From DATDRS01 sp035291605 (lineage in GTDB: Bacteria; Chloroflexota; Anaerolineae; Anaerolineales; UBA6663), in assembly GCA_035291605.1 (NCBI GenBank), contig DATDRS010000340.1, positions 1 through 8,605 on the forward strand: a stretch of 8,605 bases of DNA, written 5' to 3'. Within the stretch, counting starts at the first letter, position 1; each line of letters opens with the position of its first letter. The translations under genes and the position numbers were made by a program. Shown here in pieces: positions 4,559 to 8,605 of the stretch. A model generated the notes under the pieces. It had not been told where the DNA came from and made no database searches. It saw only the letters and a program-made list of their open reading frames with translations.

Positions 4559-6778
4559 ATGGTACAATCTTTCCGATTCCGCATGACCGCCACACACGCC
4601 GAACGCGCCCAGGAATTGCTGGCGCTGATCGAAAGCCGGACGACTTACCTCATCTCCCAATCGCATTGGGCGGCGAGGCTCCTCCTCGTTTCCGAAACTA
4701 AAGAGGCGACGGCTCCGCCGGTTTCCCTCACCCCCGGCGAGATTGAGCGCTATGCGCCGCAATGGGCGCATCTCATCCCCGACGATCCCGAACTGCGGGC
4801 GGCGGTCGGCCACCAGTTGGCGCAGAAGTATGGCTGCACCCCGCCGTCCACGCCCAGGCTCTGGGCGGCGCTTGGCCTCGACCAACCCGCCGTGCAGGCC
4901 GCCTATCACCGCCTGTATGGAAAGCCGCTGGAAGCCCTCGACGCCCTACCAGCCGCCCCAGCCGCGCCCGAGGCCGTTTCAGCCGGGGAAGCGGACGAGG
5001 CCCTGCTGCGCGACATCATGGCGGAGATGGAGTGGGTGTCGCTGGCGCGCGGCGACGTCCTCTTGCGGCAGGGAGACGCCGAAGACAGCATGTATATCCT
5101 GCTCAACGGCCGCCTGCTCGTCGTCGTCGAGCGCGAGGGGGAAGGCGAACAGGTTCTGAACGAGATCGCCCCGGGCGAGACGGTCGGCGAGATGGCGATC
5201 CTGACGGGCGAGCGCCGGCTGGCGACGGTCTATGCCCTGCGCGACTCGGAGCTGGTGAAATTCACGAAAGAGGATTTCGGACGGCTGACGGACAAACACC
5301 CCGAAGTCATTTTTCAAATCACCCGCACCATCATCATGCGGCTGCGGCAGCAAACGCTCAAGCAGCGGAGCGCGACGCAGAACCTGATCACGTTTTGCGT
5401 CATCCCGGCCAGCCCGGATGCGCCGCTGCGCGACTTCGCGGTCAAACTGGCCGACGCCCTCGGCGCATTCGGCTCGACGCTCCACCTGAATAGCGAACGC
5501 CTCGATGGTTATCTGGAGCCGGGCGCGGCGCAGACGCCGTCTCACGCCGCCGGCAGCCGCAAAGTGGTGGCGTGGCTCAGCGAACAGGAGACCCGGCATC
5601 GCTTCGTCGTGTATGAGGCAGATCCCGGCCCTTCGGCCTGGACCAGCCGGTGCCTCCGGCAGGCCGACCGGATCCTGATCGTCGCCTCTGCCGAAGCCGA
5701 CCCGGCGCTCAGCCCCATCGAAGAGGAGCTGCTGCTGACCGAATCCGGCCGCGCCACGGCGCGCAAAGAACTCGTCTTGCTGCAGCCGGACAGGCAGCGC
5801 ATGCCCACCGGGACGGCGCGCTGGCTCGCGGCGCGGGAGATCACGCGGCATCATCACGTGCATCTTCACACCCCGGCTGATTTCGCGCGGCTCGCCCGGT
5901 TCCTCACCGGCCGCGCGGTGGGGGTGGCGTTGGGCGGCGGCGGCGCGCGCGGCTTCGCGCACATTGGGGTGCTGCGCGCCCTCACCGAACTCGGCGTCCC
6001 GATTGACTGCATCGGCGGGACGAGCATGGGCGCGGTCATCGGCGCGCAGCACGCGCTCGGCTGGGACTACCCGACGATGGTCGAGAAGAACCGCCAGGGC
6101 TGGATCGAATTCCAGCCGATGCGCGACTATACCCTGCCTATCGTGGCGCTGTTGACCGGGCGCAAAGCGGTGGCAGCGCTGAAGATGATGTGCGGCGAAA
6201 CGCGCATCGAAGACCTGTGGACGAACTTTTTCTGCGTCACGAGCAACCTCACGAGCGGCGAGGTGATGGCGCACCGCGAGGGGCTGCTGCGGAAATATCT
6301 GCGGGCCAGCACCTCCGTTCCCGGCATCGCCCCGCCCGTGCCAGATCAGGGCAGCCTGCTGGTGGACGGCGCGGCGCTGAACAACCTGCCCGCCGACATC
6401 GTGCGCCAGTTGTGCGAGGGGGGCCGGGTGATCGCGGTGAACGTGACCCCGCGCGTTGACCTGGCGACCTCGCCCAACTACGGCGACAGCCTCTCGGCCT
6501 GGGAGTTCCTGTGGAGCCGGATCAACCCGTTCGGCGAGCCGGTGCGCGTCCCCACCATCCAATCCATCCTGGGCCGCACGATGGGCATCCGCCGGATGCA
6601 GGAGATGAATGAACTGACGCGCTCGGTTGACCTCTACTTGCACCCGCCCGTAGATCGGTTCGGCGCTTTCGACTTGAAATCATTTGACCGCCTCGTCGAG
6701 ATTGGCTATTCCTTCGCGCGCCCGAAGATCGAGGCGTGGCTCCAGGCGCAAAGACCTTCAGGGTCTGCGAGACCCTAA
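4559..6778 (+). CDS. NTE-type patatin-like phospholipase with cyclic-nucleotide-binding domain
   Basis: This 739-residue product resembles neuropathy-target-esterase-type lysophospholipases. Residues 1-145 are helical and not recognised. Residues about 150-268 form a cyclic-nucleotide-binding domain: RGDVLLRQGDAEDSMYILLNG (164-184), then the phosphate-binding cassette PGETVGEMAILTGERRLAT (205-223) with Glu211 and Arg220, so it could bind cAMP or cGMP. Residues about 275-445 are a Rossmann-like region as in NTE proteins. The patatin domain begins near 452: oxyanion-hole GGGGARG (459-465), nucleophile motif GTSMG with Ser489, and DGA with Asp603 complete the Ser-Asp dyad. The expected reaction is hydrolysis of (lyso)phospholipid acyl esters, probably gated by the nucleotide. 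ATG 4559 has a weak AAGGG site at 4550-4554; Met9 at 4583 is a serious alternative. The final residues 732-739 and the stop lie inside a palindromic repeat. Confidence 0.9.
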   Translation: MVQSFRFRMTATHAERAQELLALIESRTTYLISQSHWAARLLLVSETKEATAPPVSLTPGEIERYAPQWAHLIPDDPELRAAVGHQLAQKYGCTPPSTPRLWAALGLDQPAVQAAYHRLYGKPLEALDALPAAPAAPEAVSAGEADEALLRDIMAEMEWVSLARGDVLLRQGDAEDSMYILLNGRLLVVVEREGEGEQVLNEIAPGETVGEMAILTGERRLATVYALRDSELVKFTKEDFGRLTDKHPEVIFQITRTIIMRLRQQTLKQRSATQNLITFCVIPASPDAPLRDFAVKLADALGAFGSTLHLNSERLDGYLEPGAAQTPSHAAGSRKVVAWLSEQETRHRFVVYEADPGPSAWTSRCLRQADRILIVASAEADPALSPIEEELLLTESGRATARKELVLLQPDRQRMPTGTARWLAAREITRHHHVHLHTPADFARLARFLTGRAVGVALGGGGARGFAHIGVLRALTELGVPIDCIGGTSMGAVIGAQHALGWDYPTMVEKNRQGWIEFQPMRDYTLPIVALLTGRKAVAALKMMCGETRIEDLWTNFFCVTSNLTSGEVMAHREGLLRKYLRASTSVPGIAPPVPDQGSLLVDGAALNNLPADIVRQLCEGGRVIAVNVTPRVDLATSPNYGDSLSAWEFLWSRINPFGEPVRVPTIQSILGRTMGIRRMQEMNELTRSVDLYLHPPVDRFGAFDLKSFDRLVEIGYSFARPKIEAWLQAQRPSGSARP
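4560..4568 (+). promoter_or_regulatory. Extended -10 promoter candidate for the phospholipase gene
   Basis: TGG followed by TACAAT (4563-4568) fits a TGn extended -10. No good -35 exists at 16-18 bases; TTAACC at 4537-4542 is 20 bases away. Transcription would start near 4575. That lies downstream of the ATG at 4559 and just before an in-frame ATG at 4583, so if used it implies the shorter, nearly leaderless start. Confidence 0.4.
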
Positions 6779-6784
6779 AGGTCT
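6752..6784. repeat. 33-bp palindromic repeat overlapping the phospholipase stop codon
   Basis: AGACCTTCAGGGTCT (6752-6766), spacer GCG, then AGACCCTAAAGGTCT (6770-6784) form a 15-base inverted repeat with one mismatch (C6759 opposite A6777). Each arm itself contains AGACC and GGTCT, so it is partly self-complementary. The TAA stop (6776-6778) lies in the right arm. It looks like a dispersed REP- or MITE-like element; I recall similar AGACCCTGAAGGTCT elements in Chloroflexi. Its RNA hairpin would sit between the phospholipase and the next gene, where it could attenuate or stabilise transcripts. Confidence 0.8.
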
Positions 6785-6817
6785 GGCCGAACCCGCTATA
6801 GACCGGAGCAGACTCCT

Positions 6818-7342
6818 ATGTCCGACGATAAGCCTCTCCCTCCCGACCGCCTGAATGAGATCGGCGTGTTGAAGCGCCGCGAGATTGAAGCGCGGATCAT
6901 CGCCCCGCTTTTGGAGGCCCTGGGCCACGAGTTCGGGCGCGAGCGCGTGCTGGCGACGGCCCGCCGGGTGATCATTGACGTGGCCCGGAAACAGGGAGCG
7001 CAGCTCGCCGAAAACATGGGAGACAACACCCTGCTGCACTTCGCCGAAGGCATGGCGGCGTGGAAAAAAGACGACGCGATGGAGATCCAAATGCTTGAGC
7101 AAAACGAGCGAAAATTGTCGTTCGACGTCACCCGCTGCCGCTACGCCGAAATGTACCGGGCGCTGGGGATCCCCGAACTGGGGGCTTTGCTCTCCTGCAA
7201 CCGCGACTTCTCTCTGATCGAGGGTTTTAATCCGAACGTGACTCTGACGCGCACGCAAACGATCATGGAAGGGGCAGCCTGCTGCGATTTCCGCTTTGAG
7301 GTGAGAAGGGCTGATCCTCCGCCCAATCAAGAGCAGGGCTGA
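6818..7342 (+). CDS. L-2-amino-thiazoline-4-carboxylate hydrolase (ATC hydrolase) family protein
   Basis: The 174-residue product matches the family named after Pseudomonas ATC hydrolase, which opens the thiazoline ring on the way to L-cysteine. The N-terminal half is helical, with EFGRERVLATARRV (38-51). The conserved core is FDVTRCRYAEMYRALGIPELGALLSCNRDFSLIEGF (residues 102-137; Cys107, Cys127, Asp130), followed by TQTIMEGAACCDFRF (146-160) with Cys155, Cys156 and Asp157. The cysteines and the CDFRF ending are the family hallmarks. Most members are uncharacterised, so ATC turnover here is only suggested by homology. GGAG at 6805-6808 lies nine bases before the ATG. The gene starts 39 bases after the phospholipase stop, across the palindromic repeat, and may be read from the same transcript. 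It ends with a proline-rich tail (PPPNQEQG) just before a terminator. Confidence 0.85.
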   Translation: MSDDKPLPPDRLNEIGVLKRREIEARIIAPLLEALGHEFGRERVLATARRVIIDVARKQGAQLAENMGDNTLLHFAEGMAAWKKDDAMEIQMLEQNERKLSFDVTRCRYAEMYRALGIPELGALLSCNRDFSLIEGFNPNVTLTRTQTIMEGAACCDFRFEVRRADPPPNQEQG

Positions 7343-7376
7343 AAGAAGTCTTTTTGGAGAAATCCGGTATGGATAG

Positions 7377-7408
7377 GCCACAGGTTGCTCGCCTGTGGCT
7401 TTTTGTTT
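7377..7408 (+). terminator. Rho-independent terminator after the ATC hydrolase family gene
   Basis: GCCACAGG (7377-7384) pairs perfectly with CCTGTGGC (7392-7399) around a 7-base loop. TTTTTGTTT (7400-7408) follows directly. It closes the 4559-7342 transcription unit. The 114-base gap to the next gene holds only this hairpin and the promoter at 7421-7449. Confidence 0.93.
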
Positions 7409-7420
7409 GCTGACAAAATC

Positions 7421-7449
7421 TTCGGGGATATTTGACCCGGTGCTATACT
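7421..7449 (+). promoter_or_regulatory. Extended -10 promoter for the STAND ATPase gene, leaderless
   Basis: TGC followed by TATACT (7444-7449) is a strong extended -10. A weak -35 TTCGGG (7421-7426) sits 17 bases upstream. Only seven bases separate the -10 from the ATG at 7457, so transcription should begin at or next to the start codon. No ribosome-binding site is present, which agrees with leaderless translation. Confidence 0.65.
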
Positions 7450-7456
7450 ACTCTTG

Positions 7457-8605
7457 ATGATCGAAGAAACGACCGGCTCAATTCAGGTAAGCGCCACGGA
7501 GGGAGGGCAGGTGACGGTCAAGGGTGATGTCGTCGGGCGCGACAAAATCACCCAGATCATCGAATCTGCCAAACCCCTCACTCCGCATCAACTGCCCCCG
7601 CCCCCGCCCGATTTCCTTGGGCGCGAGGCCGAACTACGTGAGCTGCTGGCTGCCTCCCAAAAGCACAGCGTCATTGGATTGCACGGCTTGGGCGGCGTGG
7701 GCAAGACGGCGCTGGCGCTCAAACTGGCTGAGCATCTCGCCTCACCCGATGGTATTCAGTTTTACCTTGACCTGCAGAGCGCCGGTCCGCGACCGTTGAC
7801 GCTCACGGATGCTATGCTGCACGTCGTCCGCGCCTGTTACCCGCAATACAAACAGCCCGAAAGTGTGGCAGAACTGCGCGGGGCGTATAACAGCGTTCTG
7901 TATAAGCAGCGCGCGCTTTTGGTGTTCGACAACGCCGACCGGATCGCCGCACATTTCAGTCAGCTGCTGCCTCCAGCGGGTTGCTTTCTGATCTGGACGG
8001 CGCGCCAGCGCATGGACGTGGCCGGGCAATTCAGCCTGGAACTCAAGCCCTTATTGCCCATTGACGCCCAAAGACTGCTAGCCATGACTGCGCCGCGGAT
8101 GGGTTCCCACGCAGAAGCAATCGCGCGGCTTTGCGGGTACTTGCCTCTGGCTTTGAAAGCAGCAGGCAGCCTGTTGGCAATCGCAGAAGACTTAGACCCG
8201 GCGCAATACGCCGCTAAATTGCGGGACGAGCGCACTCGCTTGGCATATTTGAAACCGGACGGGGCCGAGGCGAACCTGGATGTCGAGGCCTCCTTCAACA
8301 CAAGCTACGCGCTCCTCCCGTCTGAGACGGCGCGCGTCTTCCGGTGGCTGTCGGTGTTTGAAGGGCCTTTCGCGGCGGCGCTCGAAGAAGTTGTGTGCGC
8401 CGACCCCGGCCACGCCAGCCTGAGCGCACTGGTGCAGCGCAGTCTCGTGGAATACAACCAATTGCGGAAGGAATACTATCTGCACGATCTGATGCGCCTG
8501 TTTGCCGCGCGGCGGCTGGCGGAGGCTGGCGCGGGGGAACACGCCGACTTTGAAACCCACTTTCTCCGCGCTCTGGGCGACCCGGCCCGGCAGCGGACAC
8601 ATGCC
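7457..8605 (+). CDS. NB-ARC/STAND-type ATPase, NLR-like, 3'-truncated
   Basis: The frame is open from ATG 7457 to the window end, 383 residues without a stop, so the C-terminus is missing. Residues 8-32 hold the short motif VKGDVVGRDKI, not a recognised enzymatic effector, followed by a proline-rich linker (46-51). FLGREAEL (53-60) opens the NTPase. Visible motifs are Walker A GLGGVGKT (77-84; Lys83), Walker B LLVFDNAD (154-161; Asp158), sensor WTAR (180-183), the GLPLA-like CGYLPLAL (226-233) and an MHD-like LHDLMR (342-347) in a winged-helix region. This is the NB-ARC order of signal-transduction ATPases that switch by ATP-driven oligomerisation, used in plant and animal immunity, bacterial defence and AfsR-like regulation. 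The C-terminal part is normally a TPR, WD40 or similar sensor and cannot be seen here. It stands behind its own promoter after a terminator. Defence versus regulatory role is undecided. Confidence 0.88.
   Translation, partial: MIEETTGSIQVSATEGGQVTVKGDVVGRDKITQIIESAKPLTPHQLPPPPPDFLGREAELRELLAASQKHSVIGLHGLGGVGKTALALKLAEHLASPDGIQFYLDLQSAGPRPLTLTDAMLHVVRACYPQYKQPESVAELRGAYNSVLYKQRALLVFDNADRIAAHFSQLLPPAGCFLIWTARQRMDVAGQFSLELKPLLPIDAQRLLAMTAPRMGSHAEAIARLCGYLPLALKAAGSLLAIAEDLDPAQYAAKLRDERTRLAYLKPDGAEANLDVEASFNTSYALLPSETARVFRWLSVFEGPFAAALEEVVCADPGHASLSALVQRSLVEYNQLRKEYYLHDLMRLFAARRLAEAGAGEHADFETHFLRALGDPARQRTHA

Noticed and set aside
4979..6643. A 554-codon open frame on the - strand
   Set aside because: It lies antisense to the phospholipase gene, which carries the recognisable domains. 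The product has no recognisable motifs and an Arg/His/Gln-rich composition typical of antisense frames in high-GC DNA.
7432..7437. TTGACC as the -35 of the STAND gene promoter
   Set aside because: Only six bases separate it from TATACT at 7444, far too close for a -35/-10 pair; the extended -10 explains the promoter better.
7524..7799. A 91-codon + strand frame at the start of the STAND region
   Set aside because: It is an out-of-frame shadow of the NB-ARC coding frame, which contains Walker A and stays open to the window end.

Overview
The window is high-GC bacterial DNA with a mixed, mostly housekeeping gene set. I infer an uncultured Chloroflexota (Anaerolineae-like) bacterium. The reasons are a tRNA-Pro without an encoded CCA, a stand-alone 4-vinyl-reductase (V4R) protein, an NB-ARC/STAND ATPase with a GDVVGRDKI-type N-terminus, and an AGACCTTCAGGGTCT-type palindromic repeat that I associate with such genomes from memory. 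The placement is an inference and was not tested by any search.

Layout on the + strand from the left. Positions 1-372 hold the C-terminal end of a GlpC-like cysteine-rich iron-sulfur protein. Positions 404-1432 hold a complete ketopantoate reductase (PanE) family gene. A near-consensus promoter (1418-1446) overlaps the panE stop codon and drives tRNA-Pro(GGG) (1557-1631) through a leader with two hairpins. A strong intrinsic terminator follows. Next is a V4R-domain protein (1706-2383), whose 3' side carries three successive hairpins, the last a terminator. Positions 2548-3579 encode a fused membrane molybdopterin oxidoreductase: four membrane segments, an internal twin-arginine signal and a sulfite-oxidase-type domain.

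A short repeat-rich gap (3580-3640) separates that gene from a convergent fumarylacetoacetate hydrolase family gene on the - strand (3641-4495). From a compact divergent promoter region (4496-4582) the + strand resumes. It carries a 739-residue cyclic-nucleotide-binding/patatin phospholipase of the NTE type (4559-6778), then an L-2-amino-thiazoline-4-carboxylate hydrolase family protein (6818-7342). A terminator (7377-7408) and an extended -10 promoter (7421-7449) lead into an apparently leaderless NB-ARC/STAND ATPase (7457 to the window end, 383 codons visible, C-terminus missing).

The genes do not form one pathway. The most notable points are the STAND ATPase at the right edge, the fused Tat/membrane molybdoenzyme, a palindromic repeat that encodes the last eight residues and stop codon of the phospholipase, and several TGn extended -10 promoters lying very close to start codons. 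I found no CRISPR array, insertion sequence or clear multi-gene defence operon. Every gap without a gene is shorter than 300 bases and each is described.
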